Assembly: GCF_013373865.1 (NCBI RefSeq)
Contig: NC_050472.1
Location: 22,477,136 to 22,541,135, forward strand
Direction of reading: 5' to 3'
DNA: 64,000 bases
Origin: Monomorium pharaonis
Taxonomy: Eukaryota > Arthropoda > Insecta > Hymenoptera > Formicidae
Shown: piece by piece, positions 12,703 through 22,955 of the stretch
How positions within the stretch are numbered: the first letter of the stretch is position 1
Layout of the letters: each line of letters opens with the position of its first letter
The notes under the pieces: generated by a model
What the model saw: the letters and a program-made list of their open reading frames with translations, nothing else
Told to the model about the DNA's origin: nothing
The model's database searches: none
Translations under genes and position numbers: made by a program

Positions 12703-12889
12703 GATCGTGATAAGGGCGCAGCCCGTATACACTTAGGTGATACTATAGAAGAGCTTAAGAAATTCAATGCGAGGCGAAAACTGAAGGATGCCGTAAAAGT
12801 AGCCGTCTCTTCGTCGAAATGGCACGCTCCGTATTCAGAAGCTAATGGCGACAATTTCTCTGACGTTGGCGATGACGAGATAACTACAG
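12703..12889 (+). CDS. CASK: CASK autoregulatory/calmodulin-binding exon
   Basis: The exon follows CTTGCAG in phase 0 and ends in phase 1 before GTACAT. It encodes DRDKGAARIHLGDTIEELKK, FNARRKLKDAVKVAVSSSKW and an acidic linker. FNARRKLK-x-AV is the signature of the CaMKII-like autoinhibitory and calmodulin-binding helix that follows the CASK kinase domain. The acidic tail (DNFSDVGDDEITT) is the variable linker towards the first L27 domain. Junctions to the exons on both sides reproduce the order known in human and fly CASK. The opposite-strand frame 12672-13025 is a shadow. Confidence 0.93.
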
Positions 12890-13603
12890 GTACATCGAGA
12901 GCGAGCGATTTTAAAGTTTCATCTCTAATATGTACAAATATTATGAAATGCAGTACAGATAAATGTTTCTTTCTTGATAGATGTTTAATCCTGTCTTGAT
13001 AGATGTTAACAAGAAAGGCAAACACATTTTATTTAGTATAATTTTAAATCAAATTTTATTTATTATTAGATATATACATATACGAACATACACACACAAT
13101 GTTAGAAATTTTAAAAAATTATAAATAATAAATGCCGTTTAATTAAAATTTTGTTAATATCGAATTTCTTTACTAGAAATTTACGAACATTTTTTATATG
13201 CTTAATTGCTCGCGATACTTTTACAACTTATCAAAGATAAGTATTATCAAATAGTTCAATGTTTAATTCACGTGCTTATTATTTCAACAATTAGAGATCG
13301 ATGAGATATCGCGTAATTTGGGAATTCCGTTATTTTCCTGAACATTACGTTAATGTATACTGATCAAGTAAATAAGCGCGAATGAATAATTTGCTTTAAT
13401 AAGTATAAACGACATCGAGAGTATAATTTTAATTGTATATGCTTGTTTGCTCGCTTGATCCATATGCAACTTAATAGAAATTTTATTATTCTCTTATCAA
13501 CATTATCAATCATTATAATAAAAGATTGCACTCAGAATGCGAGATACCGAGCGCATTAATAATGTTTTGTAAAATCAATGTCTCACACATTCTCATGTTA
13601 TAG
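12890..13603 (+). other. CASK intron
   Basis: AT-rich 714-nt intron between GTACAT and TTATAG. Nothing else seen. Confidence 0.85.
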
Positions 13604-13725
13604 GCGCTGTAGCTGAAATTTTGGATTGCTTGGATGACATTGAGATTCTCGAGGAAAGTGATAGACTATTGCGAGCAGAAGTTATTAACACCATCGATGA
13701 TCATCGACTTCGAGCTATCTTGGAG
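13604..13725 (+). CDS. CASK: CASK exon: first L27 domain (L27N)
   Basis: The exon begins in phase 1 after TTATAG (G+GC gives Gly) and ends TTG GAG in phase 0 before GTATTT. It encodes AVAEILDCLDDIEILEE and VINTIDDHRLRAILE. The pattern A-V-x-x-I-L-D-x-L-D-D-I matches the start of the CASK L27N domain, which binds SAP97/Dlg-type L27 partners. RLRAILE runs directly into LYDRI of the next exon, as in CASK orthologues. The exon is too short to stand out as an open frame and was found by its splice sites and similarity. Confidence 0.9.
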
Positions 13726-14560
13726 GTATTTTATAAAATTCATAATTATATAAAAGCTAATAAGAACATGCTGAATCAGTTAAAAGCAAGATTAATATGA
13801 TTAAAAGATTGGAATAGGTTAAAAAATTTCAGTATTCAAACTTTTTGCTTGCCAAATAGATAATGTTATTTAATAATAATATTTAATAATAAGTGTACGG
13901 ATTATTACGTATTTACAAAAATGTTATTCATTGCTAACTTTAAACATTTTTGACATGAATTGATTTTAATTAGATAATGCGAATATTTCTTTACTATTTG
14001 ACAATCAATTGCTTTACACTATTTTTGTTTAATTATTATTCTGTTGTGCGAATTTCTATATTGAGTCTTAATAATAAGATCATTCTAGATTCTATAGAAG
14101 CGTAAAAGTTTTTGTTCCTAATTTGGAAAAATATACTGTATAATGGATCTATTATACTTTTTAAAACGTAATAATATTTGTTTATATTGCTTAATTACAA
14201 TGTGGTTATACAAATTTTAATTTTTATTGTTTTATATTTATTGAGTATTTTTTCTCTTTCTGTAACTAAAAATAAATGAACAATGCAAATTAAGAAAAAA
14301 TTACAATTTTTTGTTGCAAATTGTAATATTATTTGTCCATTTAATTCGACATATTTTGAAGAGAATGATCAGTTTTATTCGTTTAAATAATCTTTTCCTG
14401 CTATAATCATTATCTTATAAATCAATATTTTAGAGTTTTTCTTTAATTTATTTTATTTTGCGTTATTTTTTTTCTATCAACAGTGAAATTTTTTACAATC
14501 AATTGTAAGTAACAAAGACAAAACGTCTTCTTACATAGGGTAAAACGCACATAGGGTAAA
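13726..14560 (+). other. CASK intron, AT-rich part
   Basis: Strongly AT-rich with no coding signal. At 14533-14562 a 16-nt unit (ACATAGGGTAAAACGC) occurs almost twice in tandem. Confidence 0.75.
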
Positions 14561-15093
14561 ACAGAATGAGTTATTTCTTATCAAGGGTGGGTAACCCCTA
14601 CCAACCCTTTCCGTTCAATGTTTGCACCACTGTTATCTTTCAATTTGCCTGAATTGGCAGCCATCTTGGAAGGCATCTCCTTTTCGCGCGGTTGAGTTTC
14701 GCCGCTGCAGAGCTTGAGTTTTTCCACTGAGAGCGGAGCCACGCATTCTCGTCTCCCTTCATAGTCCCCCTTCTCCGATTGTGAGGGATGATATAGTTCC
14801 TCCACCCTTCCCCACGGGATATCCCGCGGGAATGAGCTGCCCACCCTCGTTCCTTTCGAGGAAAAGCACGCAAGCGCTACCTCCAGGGTGGCAAGATGGC
14901 CGCCATGAAGTCCTGATAAACAACATGCCACGCACGATCGAAGGATCGCATTACCGCGGCAACGCGCGTGCCAATGTAAACTTGTTTCTCGGTGGTTCCT
15001 GAAGTGTCACGTGGTCAACGTGCCACGTGCTAAGATCATGCCACACGTGGTTTCAATCCGGTGAGGTTTACGTGCACTGTTTATGCAACCGAG
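14561..15093 (+). promoter_or_regulatory. GC-rich island with YY1-like sites and three E-boxes
   Basis: A compact GC-rich island in AT-rich intron. Perfect CACGTG E-boxes lie at 15008, 15024 and 15044, within 42 nt. YY1/Pho-like cores occur in opposite orientations at about 14657-14669 (GCAGCCATCTTGG) and 14892-14905 (GCAAGATGGCCGCC). The E-boxes are 45-85 nt upstream of the ATG of the candidate exon at 15094, so the island may be an internal CASK promoter. Factor binding is inferred from motifs only; an inserted repeat is the alternative. Open frames on both strands (14581-14931, 14781-15002) resemble nothing recognised. Confidence 0.4.
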
Positions 15094-15168
15094 ATGCACC
15101 TCTGTCAGTTGATGTTCATCGGCGACGCCGAGTTAGCCGGCGATTTGCTCGAAATTGCGGGTCTTCTG
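15094..15168 (+). CDS. Candidate alternative first exon of CASK (L27C-starting form)
   Basis: ATG at 15094 is the first in its frame after TAA at 15031. The 25-codon frame ends exactly at a GTGAGT donor (15169) in phase 0, so it can splice in frame to the L27C exon at 15715. The peptide ends DAELAGDLLEIAGLL, a leucine-rich helix that would take the place of RLRAILE before LYDRI. The protein would begin at the second L27 and lack the kinase. A TCAGTT initiator-like motif lies inside the segment (15105-15110), and an internal start at 15112 is also in frame. An internal exon starting after the CAG at 15106-15108 is another reading. No homology supports it; the case rests on frame, donor and upstream E-boxes. 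Confidence 0.3.
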
Positions 15169-15714
15169 GTGAGTGAATTAGTTTGGAGAATGTAAGAGAA
15201 AATGTATTGTTAATAGTTAAAAATCTACACAAATTTGAAATTTTATATAAATAAAGTGACACCGGTTGCTCTCGTTAATTTAAGCGCGTTCGCTGCAGGA
15301 CATCTTATGGATTGCTTCCGAACTATTTGTTACTTCAGTCTTAATTTTAATGACATTGTAATTATCTTGATTTTCAACCTTTCCAATAATCTTAATTTTT
15401 TATTGTGTGTTATAATGTGATGTTTATGATTTAAATTTATTTGTTATTACGCTTTTATAAGAATATTTTCTGAAATAAAATAAGGGAAAAAATATTAGAG
15501 AAAAGTTTGAATACTTAAACAGTTCTTTTTTTCTTGTTAAAATGCTCGAAATATTCTTTATAGCATTTTAATATTTTATTTTTAATTAGTCATATTTTGG
15601 AAAGTATATGGCAATAATTGTTTTGTTGAATAGATGCGAGATTACTCGCATAAATAAAGAAACAATTACAAAAAGAATCGGAGAACTTATATTGATGATA
15701 TTTTTTATTTTTAG
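15169..15714 (+). other. CASK intron
   Basis: AT-rich, ending in TTTTTAG before the exon at 15715. The open frame beginning at 15608 simply runs from this intron into a wrong frame of the exon. Confidence 0.8.
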
Positions 15715-15894
15715 CTTTATGACAGAATCTCAGGTCGTGTACCAGCGCAGTATCGAGCACCGCAAACAGATGCGGTCCAACGTGCTCGCGAGGTTGAAGA
15801 GATTCTTCGGGAAGCTGAGCATTCGGCGGTACGAAATATTGATAGAGCCGATCTTCGAGAACTTCATGAATTATTGGTTCAGCCGCATATGAGG
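15715..15894 (+). CDS. CASK: CASK exon: second L27 domain (L27C)
   Basis: A 180-nt exon, phase 0 at both ends, between TTTTTAG and a perfect GTAAGT donor. It encodes LYDRISGRVPAQYRAP, TDAVQRAREVEEILRE and LRELHELLVQPHMR. DAVQRA-x-EV and the closing QPHM-like motif match CASK. L27C of CASK binds Lin7/Veli, building the Mint-CASK-Veli complex. In orthologues the next residues are the conserved ALL-x-x-HDVVA segment leading to the PDZ domain, so the splice falls exactly at the boundary between L27C and the shared PDZ-SH3-GUK half. That downstream exon is not found in the window. The longest open frame across the exon (15608-15892) is in another frame and is not the product. Confidence 0.92.
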
Positions 15895-18540
15895 GTAAGT
15901 ACGTTATGATTTAAAATCAGAAAACTAATGCAGATGAGGGGTAATAAATGATTTATTTCTGTTATGGTTAAAAACTATTCTTATAAAAATGTAATATTGA
16001 ACAATATTAAATTTGTCATTAATTATTACTTATTTTTGAATATTAAAAGTATTAAAAATAGTGCTTTTAAAACTTAAAATAAGTATAAATAACTGCCCAA
16101 TTTAATACTGTTTAGTAGTATATTTTTATAAGAATAGCCCTTTTAAATTATTACGTGACGCAGTACTGTTTAAAAAAAAGTCATATTACTTTTATAAGTA
16201 GTGCTTTTGCTTAAAAAAATTTCCGAAATTTTTGAAAAAAGTAATCGATTTAAATTATTAAAAAAATTTTTATAAATTCTTTTTTTAATATAAGTTTCTT
16301 TTTAATGATTAATTTTTGTTTGAAATATCTTTTTTTTGTACAATATCGGAAATTAAAACAGTTTGAGAGATTGCATTGTGTCAAGCAATTATTGTTAAAT
16401 CGATTGGTAGCCACGTTCTGTAATTACTCAAGCGTAAATGTTAATCGGGCGCGACTTGGTTCGCGTTTACATTACGTATAAATAACGATTTTTTAATTAC
16501 TCATGTGAATAAAATCAATCAATAAAAAAATATGAAATATTGATGATTAATTAGAGTTTGGATTGTGCGAAATTATTGTTTAAGAATTATAGATTGATGA
16601 AGAAAAGAAAGTTATACTACGTTATAGATATATAAAATATATCTATAACTTATATATATAATATTTTAACAATATATTTTAAAATTGATTGATTATTGAT
16701 CAGAAATTTTGATACGACAATGTCGAGGTCTTAATTAGTTTTAACTTAGAACTATTATAATACAATGTTTTCATTTTATAATTTTGACCTTAATTAATCT
16801 TCAAGATTTGCGCTTTTAAAATGTTACACAATAGTTGCAAGATATTCTGCACATAAAACCACTTTGTAAGTTTATTCTGACAAGTATTATCTGAATTTTT
16901 AAAAATGCGCGATGATTATTATAAAGACACAGAATTCTTAGAAGTTAATAATTTCTTATATATGTATATTTTTTATACCATTTTATTGTGTACATTGATA
17001 TCAGAAGTAACGTTTAAATGTTGTGTGAATATATTATAAAATTTTATCATGTATGCGACAATGATTTAGTATATGCACAAGTGTGTGTATTTGTGTCATT
17101 TGCATGCATTTGTGATAGTTTAATATATATTCGGTTGTTTCTAAATATATGAGCGAGTGAAAGAAATAGTCTGTGAAATCCGTGAAAAGATCGATCAATA
17201 TCGGAGGATTTTCCGCATGTGGCGACTTTCCGCAAACTGTTCCGACGTGGATATTCCGATAATCATCTAACCGTGTCGTTGCATTGCTGTTTGTCCTTAT
17301 AGCCGCGATCGTTGTTTCCGCTAGTATATTTACCGCGGAGTTTGACATTACCGCAGGATATACCGTAAATGGGGCGCGAAAATGTAGGTCGATCGTTAAA
17401 ATTCTCAGTTAAAAATCCCGTAGAGCTGTTGCGAGCGGGATAGAAAGGGGAGGGGGGAAAGAGTTATAGCAGAAGTAAGATAAATGTACAGAAAAGGAGC
17501 GAAAAGCGAGAAAGATAGATCGAGAACACGGGATTTAAACGGACCGTGGCGCATTCTGATAGTCACCCTCGTTACTAGGCGTCTTATTAATCCCATCTTT
17601 ATCCTTGAGGCGCGATGCTCATTACTTATTTGCAACCTCCGCCTTCGTCCGCGTTTCTGTCTGGTCCTATTTTAGATCGGCGTCTCGAGAAATGGAGAAC
17701 CCAGCTGTGCCCTTTTACGTGATATTTGGCACTGTGCTCCGGATACAGTCAAAATCGATGTGGCGCCCTACTTCGATTAGTGACCAAGTGGAACGGGCAA
17801 AAATAAAAGAACGTCTGGCATGAGATGCATTTAATTACATATGTTGAATGGATTGGTGGAGCTGCGGCTCTCGTTTCTTCCGTAAGAAATGAGTCGTTAT
17901 CTATAAACGTCCGAAGACGTTTATCAGAAGAATTTTCATTCTTAGAATTTCATTCTGTTCCATTAATCACGCATTACGTATCGGAGATACGTTTGTTAAT
18001 CAAAGTATCGTTTTGAATCACACAATTTTAAACAGCAATCATTATTATTAAATCATATATTATTATATTATTAAATGCATTTGATTGCTAATCAATATAG
18101 AAATGTTTATTATATAGATAAACTTTGATGGAATCTGTGTGTGTGTGTAAACGTTATACATTTATAATGTAGAATTAAAAATAAGGAAAAGTTATTTTTT
18201 AAATATTTATACATTATTTATAATTAAATCTAAAATTATGCAAAATTAAAATTAGAATCTTTAAATCTCTGCCGTATAAATCGAGAAAAGAAAAACATAT
18301 TATATTTAATTGATAATTACGTGAAAGTAAAACTTGTTGCTTCGTTGAGACAGGAAATTATGATATATTGTGGCAAGAGGATTGAGTCATGTAGGTACAA
18401 TTATTAAAATGCACGATAGAAAAGGATATAGAGCACCCTTGTTTTGTCTACTTATTATTATTATGAACATTTAAGAAAAGTATTAACACTTAATATTTAG
18501 GTGACTGTGAAGTTTGATAAAAGTATCATTGCGGAAATGA
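15895..18540 (+). other. Long CASK intron, part 1
   Basis: AT-rich to about 17150, then a GC-richer patch at 17180-17830 with short open frames on both strands and no recognised product; it may be regulatory. AT-rich again to 18540. No coding exon supported. Confidence 0.6.
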
Positions 18541-18550
18541 CAACATTTCA

Positions 18551-18686
18551 GCCCATTCTACATTAATCACGAGCAGCCAGTGGCGAATTGCGACACCCAA
18601 TAAGCGCCTAGTTTCTAGTTAAAGCTCGACAGTTATTGGGTGTCGCAAATTGCAACTGGTGACTTGCGATTAATGTAGAACGGGCT
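18551..18686. repeat. Foldback repeat with ~53-nt arms (MITE-like hairpin)
   Basis: The left arm 18551-18603 (from GCCCATTCTACATTAATC) is nearly the reverse complement of the right arm 18633-18686 (ending GATTAATGTAGAACGGGC). A run of 17 matching bases borders the 29-nt loop (GCGACACCCAATAA with TTATTGGGTGTCGC). Arms are about 85% identical by eye. No clear target duplication was identified. It may be a MITE or a locally formed hairpin. Confidence 0.8.
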
Positions 18687-18689
18687 TTC

Positions 18690-19300
18690 AGGCGGCACAC
18701 GATCTCTGTCTTCGTCAGATAGACTTTTTTTCGTTACAACGTATTGCGTGCTGTGCTTACACAAAGAGTTCCAGCAAGCGCGCGCCGAGATGTTTACGCA
18801 AGCAAGGTGACTTCGTCGTCGCGCTATCACTCGCACGCCGGCGGTCGAACGGACGGGTGACGAAGCGAGCTGCTTCGTATTTTGTCGCATCATCTTTCGG
18901 ACTTGTCCACGGGTAATTAACAACGATCGTTATCCAACGCGATTAATCAATCACGATTTACGTCTCGCAAGCGTGTCGGAGCGATAGTTATGCTTTGTTG
19001 TAACACTTCTTGTCGGTTCGCCAAGTGAGGTTCGATTAGGTTAGGTTAGGTTAGGTTAAGTACGTACGAATGTATTTATAATTAAACCCGTGTTTTCTAA
19101 TATATTTCTTTTAATGGCACAGAGCAAAGTCAGGGTTTGCACATTAGTGATCTGTTAAAGTTTCTTGAGATTTTTTCTTCGTTGTGCTAATTTACGAGAC
19201 TTTGAACGGATTGTAGTTTGCGCGCAAACTTGTGCTGTTCTTCCTTTATAATATAATGCGATACGTGCCGCAAGCGATTATCATCGAAAGTTCAAAGTAT
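18690..19300 (+). promoter_or_regulatory. CpG-rich island, probable promoter
   Basis: CpG-dense sequence (strongest 18780-18990) between AT-rich intron blocks, ending just before a candidate spliced 5' leader at 19300-19417. It contains a short TTAGG run. The location within the CASK intron suggests another internal promoter or a nested noncoding transcript; the sequence does not decide this. Confidence 0.4.
19036..19060 (+). repeat. Interstitial telomere-type (TTAGG)n repeat
   Basis: Four perfect TTAGG units (19036-19055) followed by TTAAG. TTAGG is the ancestral insect telomere repeat, retained in Hymenoptera and absent from Diptera. The tract is far too short to be a telomere and sits inside the CASK intron. 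Confidence 0.85.
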
Positions 19301-19417
19301 CCTGTAAATCTAATTAACCGTGTTTTCGCGAGTGAGTGTTGTGTAAGTGCCATGAAGAAACAACGTAGGAAAGAGAGGGCCGAGAGAGACATCGGATAAC
19401 AGTGGAACAACTCGAGG
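19300..19417 (+). other. Candidate 5' leader exon with short upstream ORF
   Basis: The segment ends CTCGAGG before a GTGAGT donor at 19418. It carries a 15-codon ORF (ATG 19352, stop 19397-19399; MKKQRRKERAERDIG). The start of the exon is not known; 19300 is a placeholder in the island flank. The donor and composition suggest a spliced noncoding leader. Confidence 0.3.
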
Positions 19418-19619
19418 GTGAGTAGTTTATCTCTTACTTGTTAGACATCTTTATAAAAGTTCATATTTTATAAAATTTATGTGTAATTCTAAGATTAAAA
19501 ATTTCTGTAATTTTTATGTTAAATACTTATTTGAAATGTAAATACAAGTTGAATACGCGTAATAATTATCTTTTAAATTAATTATTTTGCTATAACTTAA
19601 ATTTATTTGTATTTTACAG

Positions 19620-19656
19620 ATCAGTGGTTATAATACCATTGCTGCGCATCGTATGG
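19620..19656 (+). other. Candidate 37-nt second leader exon
   Basis: Flanked by TATTTTACAG (19619) and GTGAGT (19657), both strong. The exon ends ATGG, so an initiator ATG lies 1 nt before the donor. That phase (1) does not fit the phase-0 boundary after the L27C exon, so any CASK transcript from here would need this to be noncoding or to use another exon. It lies 202 nt after the leader donor at 19418, a typical short insect intron. Confidence 0.35.
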
Positions 19657-20990
19657 GTGAGTGCTAAATTATTTTTTATTGCAATTTGGTAATTGAGACA
19701 ATGAATTGATATGGATTTTAAGATACACATGGATAAGAAATGCTAAAAAATTATAGAAATATAGAAAAATATTTACAAATTGAAATTTTTTGATGTTTTT
19801 ATTATGATATATAATTATAATATATGAATATTTAAATTTGCATTGATAAATGGATGTGCACAGACAAATGCAGTAGCAAAATATTATTAAATTAAAAAAA
19901 ATACTTAATATGTTAAATTTATTACTTATTAAAAATTGAGGATATGAGATGAAAACAAATATATATATGTATAATAGATAAATGCATAAATTCATTGTCT
20001 TGGAATGGATAAACTAATATAAATTTGTATAAATATTTAACTCTGGGATACATGTAAACGAGATTTATTATGATTAAGAAATTTAAAAATTTTCTTTAAT
20101 TTATTGGAAGTATTGTAAAATTTTTAATACCCTTTTCCCCAATATTTTGTATACTATATAAGCGAGAAAATACAATTAAGAATACTATCAGGATGACACA
20201 TTAATTTTTATACTATCAATTTATTATAACTGATATTTTTAATTTTATAAATTAATAAGAAAAAGAAATAGGGAAATAAAATAAATTTATAATAGGTAAA
20301 ATATATTTTTGGAAATGTGAAATTTTTGTTTAAACTTTTTTCGTTGTGGTGTTTGTAATGAATGATGGAGAATGATACAACAAGATATTTATGTCTGTTT
20401 TTTTATGTGTATGTATGTAAAATAAAAAATAAATTAGATCTATTGTATTTAAATATTTTTTAGAAGAAGAGTTAATTTGCAGATACAATACTCTAATGTT
20501 TTTTAAAGATTATAATATGAAAAAGGAATTACAAAGACTACAGAAATCATGTATTTATACATATTAATTTCATACAGTAGGGTAAACTCGAGTATGATGG
20601 CTATTATAGTTTTTTAAGATGCAAGAAACACACCTTTCTCTAATTTACTCTATTCACGTTTGTATATAACGATGTACTAACATCAAAATAATTATTTTAC
20701 GCTAATTCTGAATTGATTTCACAAAAGTATATGGGAAAACAAAAAGTAGACGAAAGATAGACCTTGTAACATTGTTTGAATCGAGAAATTAATTCTTTTA
20801 CTCCTAATTATGGTGAAGTACAACTTTCTTTAATTAGACGTCTTTTATTCGCGTATTCCGGGAGACCATTAATTAGATTTAGTTCACTTCATATATCACA
20901 ACATGTACCGAAGCTATCAGGCACTAGAAAAGTCTGTAAAAGCGGGAGTGTTCCCAGAGTGCTAATACTTCTCGCAAGACCCACTTGGGC
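19657..20990 (+). other. Intron, AT-rich
   Basis: Very AT-rich with no coding signal; the long frame on the - strand at 19669-19995 is low-complexity Ile/Tyr/Phe and is rejected. Confidence 0.7.
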
Positions 20991-21810
20991 AGTTTGAACG
21001 AGCGGTGCGAGCCGGAAGAAAGTATCCGCCGGGCTTGAAACTGGATCACGATTGATTGGCGCCGTATCGTCCGGCGGCGTACGCAACCCCCGTTTGGTGG
21101 TGGCAGCTACCGGCGCTGACGGTACTGCGAAACGGTCGCGCGTCGGTCCGATGCGGGGGTGGCATGGCGCTCCGCTGCCGCCAGCGAGCCGCGGTGGAGG
21201 GCGAAACGAAGGATCTGACGTACGGGCGGGTGGTCCCCGAAAGGGTCGCGGGAGGGAGGGCTTGCTGGAGCCGGGGGTGGGTGGCGGGCGTCAGGGCAGG
21301 AGAGCTAGTATGCCGCAGAACGTAGATCGCGAGCGACGCGTTCCGCACCCCTCTGTCCACACACATACAGGTTCTCCGTTGACGACGACGACGACGACGA
21401 CGACGACGTCCGTGGACTCGCCGATCGTGCTGCTTGCGCAGCACGTGGAGGTGGCGGAGGATCGTTCGTCGTTGACGCGGCCCGCGCGATCGCCACCGCC
21501 GCTGCCGCCTCCTGCACCGTCGCGAAATCGCGCGCGAAAGGGTTAGCTGCGGAGGAGGTGCTCGCGTCGCGGCCGCGCGCGTTCCGTAAACAGCCAGTAG
21601 TGTAGTCATCCCCGACCCGACCTCTCGCGAGCGTAACGGCACCCTCCACCGTAATCGCGGCGCCGCGCCGCGCCGGCTAATCGCACGCGCGGCGGATTCT
21701 GTGTCTGTTACCCTAGTGATACACCTTGGTGCTCTGACCCGGCTATCGCGCGCGAGAGTGCCACGGCGGTGCGGATTAACCCTCCGTCTCAATGTGCGTT
21801 ACGTCACTCC
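20990..21810. promoter_or_regulatory. CpG island with unassigned open frames on both strands
   Basis: The most GC- and CpG-rich block of the first half of the window. Because stops are scarce in such sequence, long frames occur on both strands: 21052-21546 (+) and 21046-21792 and 21305-21649 (-), all Arg/Pro/Ser-rich. None shows a known domain or a clean ATG-to-donor structure like those at 31091 or 49591. It is probably a promoter, possibly of another CASK first exon or an antisense transcript. Confidence 0.45.
21381..21407. repeat. (GAC)9 trinucleotide repeat
   Basis: Nine perfect GAC units inside the CpG island; it reads as poly-Thr (+) or poly-Ser (-) in the overlapping frames. Confidence 0.95.
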
Positions 21811-22752
21811 TCCATCTTAGTGAACGACTCCGAAAATACATCGCGCCGTAGGTTGGGGTCGATCTCGGCTTTGCGCGTTTGCTGATCCTTCCCCATTCAC
21901 GATCTCACCGCGATGCTGACCTCGCATCAGAAATTCCGCTCTTATAGATCGCTTCAATTGCTCGCTAATCAACTAGTTCGATCGCCGACCAGTTGACTCA
22001 CATCTGCCGGCACACGTGGTTATTTATTAATACCGATTACGATTTTATTGTAATCACATTTAGTTTGATTTGGCGATTGATTTGTTTGCCTCGTGGAGTT
22101 TAAGTGAAACTATTGATATCTCGGGGGATTTGCGTGACGTTCGTTTTGTAGTTCGCTCACGCGTGGCGTGCATTACGTGTACAAATGGGAAAAAGATAAT
22201 GACGTAAACTTATTATGAGTTTTCTTATCCTTCTTTTTTTAACAGTTGGTTTCTTTTGATAATCCTTTACTCGTATCATAATAATTATTGATTTAATACA
22301 GAAGATAGAAACTTATCTTCTGTAATATATTTTGTTTAACCTTTGGCATAAATTGAAAGATTAACTTTTCTAGCACACTGATTTCATTATAGCGCTATTT
22401 TTAACAAAATTACGAAGTAATTTTATTTATATACTATCAAAGAGAGTATTGATTATAACGTACACGTATATGAATGAATGAGAATAGTAAATATATATTT
22501 AGATGTGTATTTTATTGTACAGTATTTACTAATGAGTATTTGATTAATATCGATATATATATAACATTTAATTATATTACATTATTTTAACTTCTACGGA
22601 TCATATGATTTTTTATCCCAATAGATTTTATTTTACTGTCATTATTTTTGTCTTGTGTATTTTTGTGGAAAAAATACGTAATATTATATATCTACAAAAC
22701 AGAAATAAATTATAATAAATTAAAATAATTTGCATATATCCAATGCAAAGTA
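21811..22752 (+). other. Intron after the CpG island
   Basis: Composition falls from mixed GC to AT-rich by 22200. No coding exon or repeat recognised. Confidence 0.6.
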
Positions 22753-22955
22753 CACAGAGAGAATTTTGTTTTAGAATTTGCCCTCAGAATCCCGACGTCG
22801 TGAAACAAAACAGGCTTCGATGAATTTACTATTATATTTTTAGTAAAATTTTTGTAAAATTATAATAAAATTCTTTGAAGTCTACATTATCCCACTTATT
22901 GACTTTTTCTATACCAGGATTTCGAAGGTAAATTCTAAAAGAAAATTTTCTGTCG
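22753..22955. mobile_element. TA-flanked foldback MITE
   Basis: 203 nt flanked by TA on both sides. The left end CACAGAGAGAATTTTGTTTT and the reverse complement of the right end (CGACAGAAAATTTTCTTTTAG) agree over about 40 nt, and complementarity continues inwards (AGGCTTC with GAAGTCT). No coding capacity. The TA duplication and tips point to a Tc1/mariner-type non-autonomous element, and the tips resemble those of the element at 34590. Confidence 0.7.

Noticed and set aside
15608..15892. 94-codon + frame overlapping the L27C exon
   Set aside because: It reads through intron and then the exon in the wrong frame; the correct frame begins at the acceptor at 15715 and matches CASK.
21046..21792. 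248-codon Arg-rich frame on the - strand
   Set aside because: Stops are rare in CpG-rich DNA; the product is Arg/Ala/Pro low complexity with no domain, and equally long frames exist on the other strand.
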